A stretch of DNA of 64,000 bases from an uncultured Butyricicoccus sp. (GCA_944384655.1 CALWUF010000035.1:1-64000), one strand, 5' to 3'. Numbered from the stretch's first letter, positions 1 through 9,822 are shown. Notes: generated by a model from the letters alone, not told the origin. Numbers and translations: made by a program.

Positions 1-26
1 TCGATCCCTTCTGCCCCTGCCAATTT

Positions 27-103
27 GGCCCAGTAGTTCAGTTGGTTAGAACGCTAGCCTGTCACGCTAGAGGTCGACGGTTCGAGCCCGTTCTGGGTCG
101 CCA
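27..103 (+). tRNA. tRNA-Asp (GTC)
   Basis: Full cloverleaf. The acceptor arm at 27-33 pairs with 93-99 and the 3' CCA is encoded at 101-103. The anticodon stem CTAGC/GCTAG encloses a loop with anticodon GTC at 61-63. It is the first of two tRNAs that probably share a transcript starting left of the window. Confidence 0.95.
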
Positions 104-115
104 ATGTTTGCCCAA

Positions 116-142
116 ATCCGATAGCATACATGCTATTCGGAT
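116..142. repeat. imperfect hairpin between tRNA-Asp and tRNA-Thr
   Basis: ATCCGA at 116-121 pairs with TCGGAT at 137-142, and TAGCAT with ATGCTA inside it. There is no T-run right after it, so a processing hairpin in the tRNA precursor is more likely than a terminator. Confidence 0.4.
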
Positions 143-169
143 GAGGGTAAATCTGTTTTTTACATCTGT

Positions 170-245
<76 letters not shown>

Positions 246-248
246 CTT

Positions 249-284
249 AAGCGCCTGATTTCATGTGAAATCAGGCGCTTTTGT
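249..284 (+). terminator. terminator of the Asp-Thr tRNA unit
   Basis: A perfect stem, AAGCGCCTGATTTC paired with GAAATCAGGCGCTT around a short ATGT loop, is followed by T residues directly after tRNA-Thr. Confidence 0.85.
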
Positions 285-298
285 CGTGTTTATATATC

Positions 299-330
299 AA
301 AAAAGTCCGCTGTTTGAGCGGACTTTTTTC
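299..330 (-). terminator. terminator, overlaps the stop of the next minus-strand gene
   Basis: The AAAAAAGTCCGC / GCGGACTTTTTT stem has A-runs on one side and T-runs on the other, so it can work on both strands. It lies at the stop codon of the minus-strand gene at 329-751. Confidence 0.75.
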
Positions 331-751
331 AAGGGGTCTTTTCCAGTTCAGATGTTATATTTTCAGTTTCTTTTGTCTCGGGAGGAGATGTGTTCAAAAA
401 TCTTCGGATGAAAAACAGCAGAGCAACACCAATTACAGTTAATAAATTTTCTAACGGTGTAGTTTCATGAACAATCATTTCACGGGATAGCGCAAAGGCG
501 ATGATATCGAGAACTGATTCGACCTTGTGACTTACGATCATTTTGATAAATTCCACGCCGATAATGATGTAGCTCGCATTGCTCAGCCCGGAATGAAAGG
601 TATCAACGTCGCACATGTTATGAAATGGTTCAAATGGTAGAAGTATGCTCAATCCACATGCGATACATAGTGCGAGCACACACACGCCAATGATGAGTTC
701 AAGCGCAGATGCCGCTTTGTATAAGTTTTTGGAAACAGAAAGGTGTTTCAT
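329..751 (-). CDS. small four-helix membrane protein, possibly PsiE-like
   Basis: A 140-residue protein. I chose the ATG at 751 because GGAGGAATTT lies directly before it; an upstream in-frame ATG at 823 has no such site and falls in the promoter. There are about four hydrophobic segments: near residues 12-35, 62-80, 85-100 and 108-123. The C-terminal tail is charged, rich in Glu, Lys and Thr. Length, helix count and the motif around SHKVESVLDIIAFALSREMI resemble the PsiE family (phosphate-starvation-inducible membrane proteins of unknown biochemistry), but the match is from memory and weak. It is monocistronic, with its own promoter and terminator. Confidence 0.55.
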   Translation of the reverse strand: MKHLSVSKNLYKAASALELIIGVCVLALCIACGLSILLPFEPFHNMCDVDTFHSGLSNASYIIIGVEFIKMIVSHKVESVLDIIAFALSREMIVHETTPLENLLTVIGVALLFFIRRFLNTSPPETKETENITSELEKTP

Positions 752-794
752 AAATTCCTCCGATTTTTGGTTGGTAATAAAAATTCTTATCACA

Positions 795-823
795 ATCATA
801 GCATGTTTTAATATAACTGGCAA
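795..823 (-). promoter_or_regulatory. sigma-A-type promoter of the 329-751 gene
   Basis: Read on the minus strand, TTGCCA and TATGAT are separated by 17 bp, about 45 bp before the chosen start codon. Confidence 0.6.
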
Positions 824-884
824 GGGGTTGAATATCGAGCATATTGAGCAAATAGAAAAAATTGAAAAAAGTCGAAAAATATTC

Positions 885-913
885 TTGACTTTTCTATGAA
901 GCTATTATATACT
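885..913 (+). promoter_or_regulatory. sigma-A-type promoter of the Phe-Gly tRNA pair
   Basis: TTGACT (885-890), a 17-bp spacer and TATACT (908-913) lie about 100 bp upstream of tRNA-Phe. No other gene lies between them. Confidence 0.75.
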
Positions 914-1010
914 ATATAGGCACTGTGAAAATGAGATGTTCTTCACGCCATATCTTAGATTGGCGTTTTCAATACTCTTTTTGTTGCGATAAACAGCAGA
1001 AAGACTGTTT

Positions 1011-1086
1011 GCCTCTGTAGCTCAGTTGGTAGAGCAGGGGACTGAAAATCCCCGTGTCGGTGGTTCGATTCCGCCCGGAGGCACCA
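1011..1086 (+). tRNA. tRNA-Phe (GAA)
   Basis: The acceptor GCCTCTG pairs with CGGAGGC (one G-T wobble), the CCA is encoded and the stem GGGGA/TCCCC holds anticodon GAA. tRNA-Gly follows after 5 bp. Confidence 0.95.
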
Positions 1087-1091
1087 TATTT

Positions 1092-1167
1092 GCGGATGTA
1101 GCTCATCTGGTAGAGCGCCACCTTGCCAAGGTGGAGGTAGCGAGTTCGAGCCTCGTCATCCGCTCCA
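1092..1167 (+). tRNA. tRNA-Gly (GCC)
   Basis: The acceptor GCGGATG pairs with CATCCGC, the discriminator is T, the CCA is encoded and the stem CCACC/GGTGG holds anticodon GCC. Confidence 0.95.
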
Positions 1168-1170
1168 ATG

Positions 1171-1200
1171 AAGCAATCGGAAAACCGATTGCTTTTTTTT
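1171..1200 (+). terminator. terminator after tRNA-Gly
   Basis: AAGCAATCGG and CCGATTGCTT form a stem followed by a run of T. It lies 48 bp before addB. Confidence 0.85.
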
Positions 1201-1247
1201 GTTTGCTTTTGGTATACTGTGTACAGCAAAGAAATGGCGGTGAAGCA

Positions 1248-4200
1248 ATGATGGAATTGTTGATGGGACGTGCAGGAAGTGGAAAAACCACTGCTATTCT
1301 GCGGCGCATTGCAGCGCAGAAAACCAGTGGTAAGCGGCAAATTTTGATTGTACCAGAATTGGCGTCGCATGAATATGAACGTATGCTGGCGGAGATCACT
1401 CAAAATACAGGTTCGCGTTTTGCTGAGGTCTTAACCTTTCGACGCATTGCAAACCGTGTATTTTCTGAGGCTGGCGGATTGTCTGATACCATGCTTACGC
1501 CAGCAGGGCGATTGTTGGTATTATATGAAGCGGCACGGCGTGCATCAGATGCTTTGACGTTGTATGCCAGTGCAGCACGCAAACCGGATATTTTGCGTGA
1601 TTTGCTTCATGTGTTGGATGAGATGAAATGCAGTTGTATTTCTGCGGAAGATCTGCTGCGCGCAGCAGAGGAAGCAGATGGACATTTGGCGGATAAACTG
1701 CACGATCTGGGCGAGATCTCCATGATATATGATGTGCTGACAGAAGAACAATTACCTGATCCACGCGATCAGCTCACACGTGTGGCAGAGCGCTTGTCAG
1801 AAAGCACATTGTTTGATGATGCAGAAGTTTATTTCGATCGCTTTGACAGCTTTAACAAACAGGAATTGGAAATTTTGGCATATCTGTTGAAGAAAAAAAT
1901 TCCGGTAACGGTTGCATTGACTGGAGATCCCAGCCGACCTGAATTATTTCCGGAGACCCATACCGTGATGGCGCGTCTGCGCGCATTGGCTGGGCGGTAT
2001 GGGGATTCCTTTGAGCTGACGATACAGAAGGACAGCCGTATGCCGCGTCCAGCAGATTTGGCGATATTGGAACAATATGCATTGGAAGCGCCTGTAAAGC
2101 AGTTCCAGAGTGATGGCGAAAGTGTACGGCTGCATGCAGCAGGTGATCTGTTTTCCGAATGTGAATTTGCCGCTGCCTATATCCGGCGATTGCTGCGCGA
2201 AACAGATGCCAGACGGCGTGATATTGTTGTGACTGCGCGGAATTTTGAACAATATGCACCCATTTTGGAATTGGTATTTGATCGGTATGATATACCGGTA
2301 TTTTTGAGTGAAAAACATGATATTTTACAAAAGCCTGTGCTCACATTGGTCGAAGCCGCGTTGCGTACAGTCACAGATGGCTGGCGATATGAGGATATGT
2401 TTTCCTATCTTAAGACCGGATTTGCCGGATTGACAGCAGATGAATGCGATGAGCTGGAAAATTATGTATTGTTCTGGCGCATTCGAGGTATGGCATGGCA
2501 GCGGCCATTTGCAGGTAGCCCGGATGGGTTTGGCGGTGTATTGGACGAAACGGCACAGCAGATGCTCGATCATCTCAATCAATTGCGGGAGCGTGTTGTG
2601 CAACCGCTTGTTGCATTGAAACAGGGGTTAGATGCTGCCGAAACTGCAACGCAGTATGTACAGGCGCTGTATATCTTTCTCGAACAACTGGGTGCGGCAG
2701 ACAGCATTGCGGCGCGTGCACAACTGCATGAGGATGCTGGACGGCTGCAAACAGCCGAAGAATACCGTCAATTGTGGGAGATTTTGATACAGGCGATGGA
2801 ACAGTTTGCATGGGTGCAGGGTGACGGTTTGATGGAAACGGATACGTTTGTTTCATTGTTTGCATTGGTGCTGGCAGAATACGATGTCGGCGTCATTCCT
2901 GTCGCACTTGACCGTGTAACCTGTGGATCGATTGACCGTGTATGCCATACTGGCATTCCGCATCTGATTGTACTCGGCGTGAATGACGGCATATTGCCTG
3001 ATGCATGCGAAAACAGCGGTATTCTGTCGGACAGAGATCGCGAGATACTGCTCGGGCTATCGGTTGAATTGGAAACGGGAGAAGATCGGATGATGCGTGA
3101 ACAGACAGCGGTATATCGTGTGTTTGCGTCGGCGTCCAAAACATTGTTGTTGTCGTGGTGCACCGTCGGTGGAGAGGGCGATATGCGTCCATCGTATCTG
3201 ATCGGTACGGTACGGCATTTGCTGTACGGTGTACCGGAGACCGATGAACGCGCATTGGGACAAAGCTATCGATTGGAAGCGGAACGCCCTCGGTTTGATC
3301 TGGCATGCCGCGGCGCAGCACGGGATATTTCTCCTGCGGCACAAGCGGCGTTTGCAATTTCCCCCGTTCCGATTGTCCCGCAGGAAAAGTCTGTGCGTGG
3401 ACCGCTGACGAAAACGGATACGGTGCATGCATTGTATGGACATCGACTGCGTGTGACTGCGTCGCGTATGGATGCATTTTATCGCTGTGAATATGCCTAT
3501 TTTTTGCGGTATGGTCTGCGGGCAAAAGAACGTCGCCGTGCGGCATTTGACGCGCCGGAAACCGGTACGTTTTTACACTATGTGCTCGAGCATACGCTGT
3601 ACGATCTGCGCGAACAGGGTGGGCTGGATGCGCTGACACGCAGTGCCGTGCATGACATCGCAAAAAAATGGACACAGACATATGTTGAGACCATGCTGGG
3701 CGATTTGGAACAGCATTCTGCACGGTTCCGTCATCTGTTCCGGCGGCTGGTGCGCATGCTGGATGAGATTTTGGATAACTTGCTGGATGAGATGGAACAT
3801 TCCGATTTTGAACCCATTGATTTTGAACTGGATTTTTCACACGGCGGAGATTTGCCGCCGATTGTCATCGACAGTTCGGATGGAAAACTGGAGATGAACG
3901 GCAAAGTGGACCGTGTGGACGGTTATATCAAAGATGGCACACTGTATGTACGCGTGATGGACTACAAAAGTGGACAGAAAAAATTTGAACTGTCCGATCT
4001 GTGGTATGGGTTAAATGTTCAATTATTGCTGTATCTGTTTGCCATCCAAAAGCAGGGGCTTGGACGGTATCGAGCAAAACTTGCACAGCAGATTGATGAA
4101 ATTGTACCGGCGGGTGCCTTGTATATCCCGGCGCGCAGTGTATTGGTGAATGCGCCGCGCGGCACAGATGATGAGACATTGGAACAGCTCCGGCGCAAAC

Positions 4201-4643
4201 AATTGCGGCGTTCCGGTCTGATTTTAGACGATCCGGCGGTGATCGAAGCGATGGAACATGGCGTCAAAAAGGACGGGGAATTTGTTCCGATTGGCTATCT
4301 GAAAAACGGCAATGTGTCGGCGGCAAGCCTGTCCAGCCTTGCGAGCCTGGAACAGCTCGGCAAGCTGAGCGAACACATCCGCCACATTCTGCACAGCATG
4401 GGACATGCGCTGATGCAGGGCAAAATGGATGCACATCCTGTGCGGCGCGGTCCTACCGAGGATGTCTGCACTTGGTGTCCATATCGGGCAGTCTGCCGCT
4501 TTGACACAAAAATGGGCGATAAGCCGCACAACATTGCTAAAATGAAGCCGGAGGAATTCTGGCAGAGCATTGACCGCGAATTGGAAGGAGGCAATGGACA
4601 TGGGGGTTCGTTGGACGCAGGAACAACAGACGGCAATTGCTAA
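1248..4643 (+). CDS. addB: AddB subunit of the AddAB helicase-nuclease
   Basis: A 1131-residue protein, usual length for AddB. With AddA it processes double-strand breaks and loads RecA. The N-terminal Walker A GRAGSGKT spans residues 7-14. The C-terminal nuclease has the core around MDYKSG. The four iron-sulfur cysteines of the family are visible as Cys747, Cys1074, Cys1077 and Cys1083, the last three spaced 3 and 6 as in known AddB. The start is either of two adjacent ATGs (1248 or 1251) after GGCGGTG; the frame is open back to 1026, but that part overlaps tRNA genes and is not coding. It overlaps addA by 50 bp, so the two are translationally coupled. Confidence 0.95.
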   Translation: MMELLMGRAGSGKTTAILRRIAAQKTSGKRQILIVPELASHEYERMLAEITQNTGSRFAEVLTFRRIANRVFSEAGGLSDTMLTPAGRLLVLYEAARRASDALTLYASAARKPDILRDLLHVLDEMKCSCISAEDLLRAAEEADGHLADKLHDLGEISMIYDVLTEEQLPDPRDQLTRVAERLSESTLFDDAEVYFDRFDSFNKQELEILAYLLKKKIPVTVALTGDPSRPELFPETHTVMARLRALAGRYGDSFELTIQKDSRMPRPADLAILEQYALEAPVKQFQSDGESVRLHAAGDLFSECEFAAAYIRRLLRETDARRRDIVVTARNFEQYAPILELVFDRYDIPVFLSEKHDILQKPVLTLVEAALRTVTDGWRYEDMFSYLKTGFAGLTADECDELENYVLFWRIRGMAWQRPFAGSPDGFGGVLDETAQQMLDHLNQLRERVVQPLVALKQGLDAAETATQYVQALYIFLEQLGAADSIAARAQLHEDAGRLQTAEEYRQLWEILIQAMEQFAWVQGDGLMETDTFVSLFALVLAEYDVGVIPVALDRVTCGSIDRVCHTGIPHLIVLGVNDGILPDACENSGILSDRDREILLGLSVELETGEDRMMREQTAVYRVFASASKTLLLSWCTVGGEGDMRPSYLIGTVRHLLYGVPETDERALGQSYRLEAERPRFDLACRGAARDISPAAQAAFAISPVPIVPQEKSVRGPLTKTDTVHALYGHRLRVTASRMDAFYRCEYAYFLRYGLRAKERRRAAFDAPETGTFLHYVLEHTLYDLREQGGLDALTRSAVHDIAKKWTQTYVETMLGDLEQHSARFRHLFRRLVRMLDEILDNLLDEMEHSDFEPIDFELDFSHGGDLPPIVIDSSDGKLEMNGKVDRVDGYIKDGTLYVRVMDYKSGQKKFELSDLWYGLNVQLLLYLFAIQKQGLGRYRAKLAQQIDEIVPAGALYIPARSVLVNAPRGTDDETLEQLRRKQLRRSGLILDDPAVIEAMEHGVKKDGEFVPIGYLKNGNVSAASLSSLASLEQLGKLSEHIRHILHSMGHALMQGKMDAHPVRRGPTEDVCTWCPYRAVCRFDTKMGDKPHNIAKMKPEEFWQSIDRELEGGNGHGGSLDAGTTDGNC

Positions 4644-7600
4644 CCGCGGCGGCACATTGTTGGTTTCAGCCGCAGCCGGATCGGGCAAAACTGCCGTGCT
4701 GGTCGAGCGCGTTTTACAGCGCGTAACCGATCCGGACCATCCATGCGATATCGATTCTTTTCTGATCGTGACATTTACCAAGGCAGCGGCAAGTGAGATG
4801 CGCGGCAAAATTGCAGATGCATTGACTGCACTTGCGGCACAGCATCCGCGGGATGTGCGTTTGCGGCGGCAATTGATGTTGGTACACCGCGCGAAAATTA
4901 CAACGGTACATGCGTTCTGTATGAGCTTGATCCGTGAACATTTTCATGAACTCGGTTTGCCGCCGGATTTCCGCACAGCAGATGAGAGCGAACAGGCGGC
5001 AATGCAGGCGGATGTGCTGGAAGATGTACTCGAAGCACAGTATGCGCGTGAGGAGGAAGGGTTTGCCGCATTGGTCGATATTCTCAGCGCGGGGCGTGAC
5101 GACAAAAGGCTGTGTGAGATTGTGCTGGAAACCTTCCGCAATTTGCAGGCGTCCCCTTATCCGGCGCGCGTATTGGCAAGCTATCGGGAACAGTTTGTGC
5201 GTCCGTTTGACCGCCTGGCAGACACCGATTGGGGACAGGAACTGCTGGAAACCGCCAGAGAGCGCATTCAATATGCCATTGCGGCACTGGAACATGCGCT
5301 GAATGAGATGCAGGATGCGGAAGACGTCCGCATCAAATATGAGCCGGCGTTTCAGGAAGATTTGAATGCCGCATATACGCTGCTTGCGCTGGTCGAAGAC
5401 GGCGCATGGAATGCGGCGGTACAACAGTGCCGCGATGTGCGGCGCAATCGTGCGCGATTGGGCGCAGTGCGCGGATATGAAGACAAGGCGTTTCTCGACC
5501 GGCTCAAGCGGGCGCGTGAAATCTGGAAGGAAATTTCTTTTGAACTGATGGACAGCATCCTGTGCATGACGGAGGAAGAAGTCCGGTTGGATATGGACAT
5601 GATGGCGCCTGCGGTGTGTGCCTTGTGTGATACGGTACAGGCGTTTATGCATGCCTATCAACAGGAAAAATTGCGGCGCGGCGTTGTAGATTTCAATGAT
5701 CTCGAACATTTTGCGGTGGAATTGTTGACGGATCAGGAGGGGACGCCAACGCAGCTCGCCAATGACATGCATTTTTGTGAAATCATGGTCGATGAATATC
5801 AGGATACCAATGCCGTACAGGATGCAATTTTTTGTGCGGTCAGCGATGAGCAAAAAAATATTTTCATGGTTGGTGATGTGAAACAGAGCATTTATCGTTT
5901 CCGCCTCGCAAACCCGGCGATTTTTTTGCAAAAATATTTGTCATACCGCGATGCCGAAGCGGTTGTGAATGACGCGCCGCGCCGTGTTGTGCTTTCCAAA
6001 AACTTCCGTTCGCGTCCGCAAGTCCTGGACAGTGTAAATTTTCTGTTCTCTGCATTGATGAGTGAGCAATTGGGCGATCTGGACTATACGGACCGTGAGG
6101 CGCTGCATGTGGGTGCATCATTCCCTGTGGGGACAGAGGATTACCGCACAGAGATCTGTTTGTTGGAGACACAATCGGAGGATGAAGATGCGCCGGAAGC
6201 CATCCGGCAGGAGGCGGAGTATTGTGCCGGACGCATTCGGGATATGCTCGAAACAGGATTCCATGTGACGGACAAACAGACCGGCGCATTGCGTCCGTGC
6301 CGTCCGGAGGATTTTGTTATCCTGCTGCGTTCAGCGAAAAATAAGGCGGCAATCTTTCAAAAAGCACTGCATGCCTGCGGCATTCCAGCGGGTGCAGATA
6401 CGCCGGACGATATGATGGATACGCCGGAGGTGCATACGCTGACGGCGTGGTTGGAGATTGTGGACAATCCAAGGCAGGATGTACCCCTGTTGGCTGCATT
6501 GACCTCACCGCTCGCGGGCTTCACCGAGCAGGAACTGGCGGAAATCCGTCTGGCTGACCCGGACAGTGATTTTTATACTGCGCTTCGCGCATGCGCAGAT
6601 AGAAACGAAAAAGTGCGCAAGTTTTTGCAACAGTTGGATGAATTGCGTCTGTTTGCCGCCGATGTGCCAGTGCGCCAATTGCTGTGGCATATTGTGGACA
6701 TCACCGGTGCGATGGGGATTTTTGGCGCAATGCCGGATGGCCGGGCAAGACAGCATCATATCACTGCGCTCACAGAGCTGGCAGGCACGTTTGAGCGCGG
6801 CGGCAGCCGTGGTTTGTTTGCCTTTGTGCGCTTTTTGTGGGAATTGCGGAAGACCGACGGTGCATTCACGGCGCCGGACAGCGAAGAAGCTACAGGCATG
6901 GTGCGCATTCTAACCATTCACAAATCCAAAGGATTGGAATTCCCCATCGTCTTTTTGGCGAATTGTGCGAAACAATTCAATGAGCTTGATCTGCACAAGC
7001 CGGTATTGCTGCATGAGCGTATGGGTATCAGTATGCGCTGCCGTGACATGTCGCGCGGCATCGAGTATGATGGATTGGACCGGCGGGCAATGGCATGCGC
7101 TCTGCGCCGCGAGATGGTGAGTGAAGAGCTTCGTGTGCTGTATGTCGCGCTCACACGCGCAAAAGAAAAGCTCATTTGCACGTGCGCTCTGCGAGATGCG
7201 GCAAAACAGGCGGAAAAATGGGCGGCGATTGCATCGCTCGATCCAATCCCCCCATATGCATTGGCAGGAGCAAATCGATATGCGCTGTGGCTGTGTGTGC
7301 CGTTGCTGCGCCATCCAAATGCTGCGCCGCTGCGTGAATTGTGTTCCGAACCGCCGGAGATGGAGCTGGATGCGCCTGATTGCTTTGCCGTGCACATTGT
7401 GCCGTATCGCCGGCAGGAACAAACAGAACATCCAAATGTGCAGGGAACCTTTTCAGATATCGAACGGATGGAAGCACCGCAATTGCGACCATATGCGGCG
7501 GATGTACTCAGCGACTTGCCGTCCAAGCTGACGGCAACTGCCATTATCGATTCCTTCCGGGCACAGGAAGCCCAGGAGGATACCTTGCCCCCGAAACACA

Positions 7601-8172
7601 GCGGTCCACTGCGCAGACCATTTTTTGACCGCAATGTGCGGGGATTGACGCCGTCGGAAATCGGCACGGCACATCATCTGTTTTTACAATTCTGTGATTT
7701 TACCCGCTGCGAAAGCGCGGCAGGACGTGAGGCAGAACGCGAACGTCTGCGCGGACGGCATATTCTGAGTGATGCACAGGCAGATGCGGTTGAGATGGAT
7801 CACATCGCAGGCTTTTTCTCATCGGAGCTTTATCAGACGCTCAAAAACGCAAAGGCAGTACATCGGGAGTTTAAGTTTTCTGTGCTCATCCCCGCAGCGG
7901 AATATTATCCACAGGCTGTGCCATTCCCGGACGAGCGTGTGCTCATGCAGGGCGTCATTGATTGTCTGATTGAGACGGAAGATGGCATGATCGTGCTCGA
8001 TTTCAAGACCGACCGGGTGGCGGCAAGCCGGGCGGCGCAACGGGCAGAGCGCTATCGTCCGCAACTGTCTGCCTATCGCCGTGCGGCGGAAGAAGTATTC
8101 GGCAGACCTGTTCAGGCATGTGCATTGTTCTTTTTGCACAGTGGACAGACGGTATGGCTGCGTGAGTTGTGA
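4594..8172 (+). CDS. addA: AddA subunit of the AddAB helicase-nuclease
   Basis: A 1192-residue UvrD-type helicase with a C-terminal RecB-family nuclease. Visible motifs are Walker A AAAGSGKT (residues 26-33), DEYQDTN (Walker B), the LSKNFRS motif, TIHKSKGLEFPIVFL, YVALTRAKEKL and, near the C terminus, the nuclease core VLDFKTDR after GVIDCLIE. The start at 4594 follows GGAAGGAGG at good spacing and lies inside the end of addB; an ATG two codons later would also work. It is the second gene of the addBA operon. Confidence 0.96.
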   Translation: MDMGVRWTQEQQTAIANRGGTLLVSAAAGSGKTAVLVERVLQRVTDPDHPCDIDSFLIVTFTKAAASEMRGKIADALTALAAQHPRDVRLRRQLMLVHRAKITTVHAFCMSLIREHFHELGLPPDFRTADESEQAAMQADVLEDVLEAQYAREEEGFAALVDILSAGRDDKRLCEIVLETFRNLQASPYPARVLASYREQFVRPFDRLADTDWGQELLETARERIQYAIAALEHALNEMQDAEDVRIKYEPAFQEDLNAAYTLLALVEDGAWNAAVQQCRDVRRNRARLGAVRGYEDKAFLDRLKRAREIWKEISFELMDSILCMTEEEVRLDMDMMAPAVCALCDTVQAFMHAYQQEKLRRGVVDFNDLEHFAVELLTDQEGTPTQLANDMHFCEIMVDEYQDTNAVQDAIFCAVSDEQKNIFMVGDVKQSIYRFRLANPAIFLQKYLSYRDAEAVVNDAPRRVVLSKNFRSRPQVLDSVNFLFSALMSEQLGDLDYTDREALHVGASFPVGTEDYRTEICLLETQSEDEDAPEAIRQEAEYCAGRIRDMLETGFHVTDKQTGALRPCRPEDFVILLRSAKNKAAIFQKALHACGIPAGADTPDDMMDTPEVHTLTAWLEIVDNPRQDVPLLAALTSPLAGFTEQELAEIRLADPDSDFYTALRACADRNEKVRKFLQQLDELRLFAADVPVRQLLWHIVDITGAMGIFGAMPDGRARQHHITALTELAGTFERGGSRGLFAFVRFLWELRKTDGAFTAPDSEEATGMVRILTIHKSKGLEFPIVFLANCAKQFNELDLHKPVLLHERMGISMRCRDMSRGIEYDGLDRRAMACALRREMVSEELRVLYVALTRAKEKLICTCALRDAAKQAEKWAAIASLDPIPPYALAGANRYALWLCVPLLRHPNAAPLRELCSEPPEMELDAPDCFAVHIVPYRRQEQTEHPNVQGTFSDIERMEAPQLRPYAADVLSDLPSKLTATAIIDSFRAQEAQEDTLPPKHSGPLRRPFFDRNVRGLTPSEIGTAHHLFLQFCDFTRCESAAGREAERERLRGRHILSDAQADAVEMDHIAGFFSSELYQTLKNAKAVHREFKFSVLIPAAEYYPQAVPFPDERVLMQGVIDCLIETEDGMIVLDFKTDRVAASRAAQRAERYRPQLSAYRRAAEEVFGRPVQACALFFLHSGQTVWLREL

Positions 8173-8263
8173 TACAGCGCGGATGAAACGCTGCGTATAT
8201 TGCCGTTTTGAGAGGGAAATGATGCGTCCGTTCAACAAAATATGCGCCAAATAAAAAAAGTTC

Positions 8264-8292
8264 TTGCATTTCAAAGATCGTTGTGATATCAT
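8264..8292 (+). promoter_or_regulatory. sigma-A-type promoter of rpmE
   Basis: TTGCAT, a 17-bp spacer and TATCAT, about 45 bp before the rpmE start. Confidence 0.6.
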
Positions 8293-8336
8293 AATTTTAC
8301 GACTGTAAGGCTTATGCGGAAAGAGGTGAATCGAAA

Positions 8337-8540
8337 ATGAAGGAAGGAATCCATCCGAACTACAAGCCGACTACCATTCGTTGCGCTTGTGGTGCTGTAT
8401 ATGAGACCGCTTCCACCAAGGAGAATATCTCGGTAGAAATCTGCTCCAAGTGCCACCCGTTCTTTACCGGTAAGCAGAAGCTCGTTGATACCGGCGGACG
8501 TGTTGACCGCTTCAAGAGAAGATTCAATCTTGACAAGTGA
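8337..8540 (+). CDS. rpmE: 50S ribosomal protein L31 (zinc form)
   Basis: A 67-residue basic protein. It starts MKEGIHPNY and carries the CxC and CxxC pairs (near residues 16-18 and 37-40) that mark the zinc-binding form of L31, a protein on the large subunit at the inter-subunit bridge. The ATG follows AAGAGGTGA. It is monocistronic, with its own promoter and terminator. Confidence 0.97.
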   Translation: MKEGIHPNYKPTTIRCACGAVYETASTKENISVEICSKCHPFFTGKQKLVDTGGRVDRFKRRFNLDK

Positions 8541-8548
8541 TTTTATGA

Positions 8549-8575
8549 ACCCGTCCCGTTTGGGGCGGGTTTTTG
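8549..8575 (+). terminator. rpmE terminator
   Basis: CCCGTCCC / GGGGCGGG stem and a T-run. Confidence 0.8.
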
Positions 8576-8621
8576 CTTGTTGGGCTTGTTACAAAATACG
8601 ATGATTCTGGAGGGAATACAT

Positions 8622-9008
8622 ATGTTAAAGGAACGCGCAGCGGAATACTACGAAAAAGATTACAATTGTGCAGAGACCATTATCCGTGCCGCCAATGATG
8701 AATATCAGTTGGGGCTGACAGAGGATGCGATGAAATTGTGCGGCGGCTTTGGCAGTGGCATGGGCTGTGGAAAAGAGTGTGGTGCGTTGTGTGCCGGCAT
8801 CAGTGCCATCAGTGCCCGGATGATTGAAACCAAAGCACATGATACGCCGGAACTGCGTGCACAGTGCACCAAATTGGTGGCAGCGTTTAAGCGTATCCTC
8901 GGTGATACCGAATGTAAAAACCTGATGCAGAAATACAAAAAGCCCGATACCCGTTGTTTGGACACCGTTTTGCTCGGCTGTGAGGCGCTGGAGAGCGTCA
9001 TGAAGTGA
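8622..9008 (+). CDS. C_GCAxxG_C_C family putative redox-active protein
   Basis: A 128-residue cysteine-rich protein. The family signature is present as CGGFGSGMGCGKECGALC around residues 39-56, with further cysteines near residues 15, 79, 92, 104 and 113. Proteins of this family are predicted to bind a metal or undergo redox chemistry; no reaction is established. The start at 8622 follows GGAGGG; the frame is open further upstream but has no better start. It stands alone between two terminators. Confidence 0.85.
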   Translation: MLKERAAEYYEKDYNCAETIIRAANDEYQLGLTEDAMKLCGGFGSGMGCGKECGALCAGISAISARMIETKAHDTPELRAQCTKLVAAFKRILGDTECKNLMQKYKKPDTRCLDTVLLGCEALESVMK

Positions 9009-9030
9009 GAATGTGATGTTCGCGTGGAAG

Positions 9031-9060
9031 GAGTCGCTTTTTTATAAGCGGCTCTTTTTT
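9031..9060 (+). terminator. terminator after the Cys-rich protein gene
   Basis: GAGTCGCTT pairs with AAGCGGCTC (one wobble), followed by eight T residues. Confidence 0.8.
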
Positions 9061-9073
9061 TGCCTTGTTTTCA

Positions 9074-9102
9074 TTGAAAAAATGGAAAATTCATAGTATG
9101 AT
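9074..9102 (+). promoter_or_regulatory. sigma-A-type promoter of the YoaK-type gene
   Basis: TTGAAA, a 17-bp spacer and TATGAT, about 50 bp before the GTG start. Confidence 0.55.
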
Positions 9103-9150
9103 ATACAATTGATCTGATATACTATTTTTGACGAAAGAGGGGGATCTCCT

Positions 9151-9822
9151 GTGGTTCAGAAACACAGGCAGATGTCTGAATCTCTGCTGGTGGGGACATT
9201 GCTCGCGCTCGCTGGCGGGTTTATGGACGCCTATACCTATCTCATCCGTGGTCAGGTGTTTGCCAATGCGCAGACTGGTAATATTGTCCTGCTCGGGTTG
9301 CATCTGATGAACGGTGAATGGATGCACGCATTGTATTATTTTATCCCAATCGTATCGTTTTCTGTGGGTGTGCTGCTTGTTCTGGTCATCCGGCGGCACA
9401 TGCAGGAAAATCGTATGCTGCATTGGCGGCAGTTGGTACTTGCGCTGGAAATCATTCTGTTGTTTGCAGTGGCATTTTTGCCGCAGCAAATGAATATGCT
9501 GGCAAATGTGTTGGTATCATTTACCTGTGCGATGCAAGTGGAATGTTTTCGTAAGATTCGCGGCGTGACATGCGCCACAACGATGTGTACAGGCAATCTG
9601 CGTTCGGGGACAGAATTGCTGTGGAATTACCGCAGATCAGGCGACCTCGATCAGAAACGGCGCGGTATGCATTATATCATCGTTGATCTGATATTTGTTG
9701 TGGGGGCAATGCTGGGTGCATGGGTCACACGGTTTACAGCGGAAAAGGCGATTTTGATGGCATGTGCACTGTTGGGTGCGGCATTTATCGCCATGTTTAT
9801 AAAAGAAGATATTTTCACCTGA
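9151..9822 (+). CDS. YoaK/DUF1275 family membrane protein
   Basis: A 223-residue integral membrane protein with about six hydrophobic segments. The family pattern is clear: GGFMDAYTYLIRGQVFANAQTGN near residues 22-44 and TTMCTGNLRSG near residues 147-157. Function is unknown across the family. The start is GTG at 9151 after AGAGGGGG; no ATG fits. It lies 19 bp before hflX on the same strand, so the two may be co-transcribed. Confidence 0.85.
   Translation: MVQKHRQMSESLLVGTLLALAGGFMDAYTYLIRGQVFANAQTGNIVLLGLHLMNGEWMHALYYFIPIVSFSVGVLLVLVIRRHMQENRMLHWRQLVLALEIILLFAVAFLPQQMNMLANVLVSFTCAMQVECFRKIRGVTCATTMCTGNLRSGTELLWNYRRSGDLDQKRRGMHYIIVDLIFVVGAMLGAWVTRFTAEKAILMACALLGAAFIAMFIKEDIFT

Noticed and set aside
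1026..1247. In-frame extension of addB into the tRNA genes.
   Set aside because: It would translate tRNA-Phe, tRNA-Gly and a terminator; the ATG at 1248 starts the usual AddB N terminus.
2893..5931. Long open frames on the minus strand across addB and addA (315 and 405 codons).
   Set aside because: They lie antisense to well-supported addB and addA, have no ribosome binding sites and give His/Arg/Cys-rich low-sense proteins.
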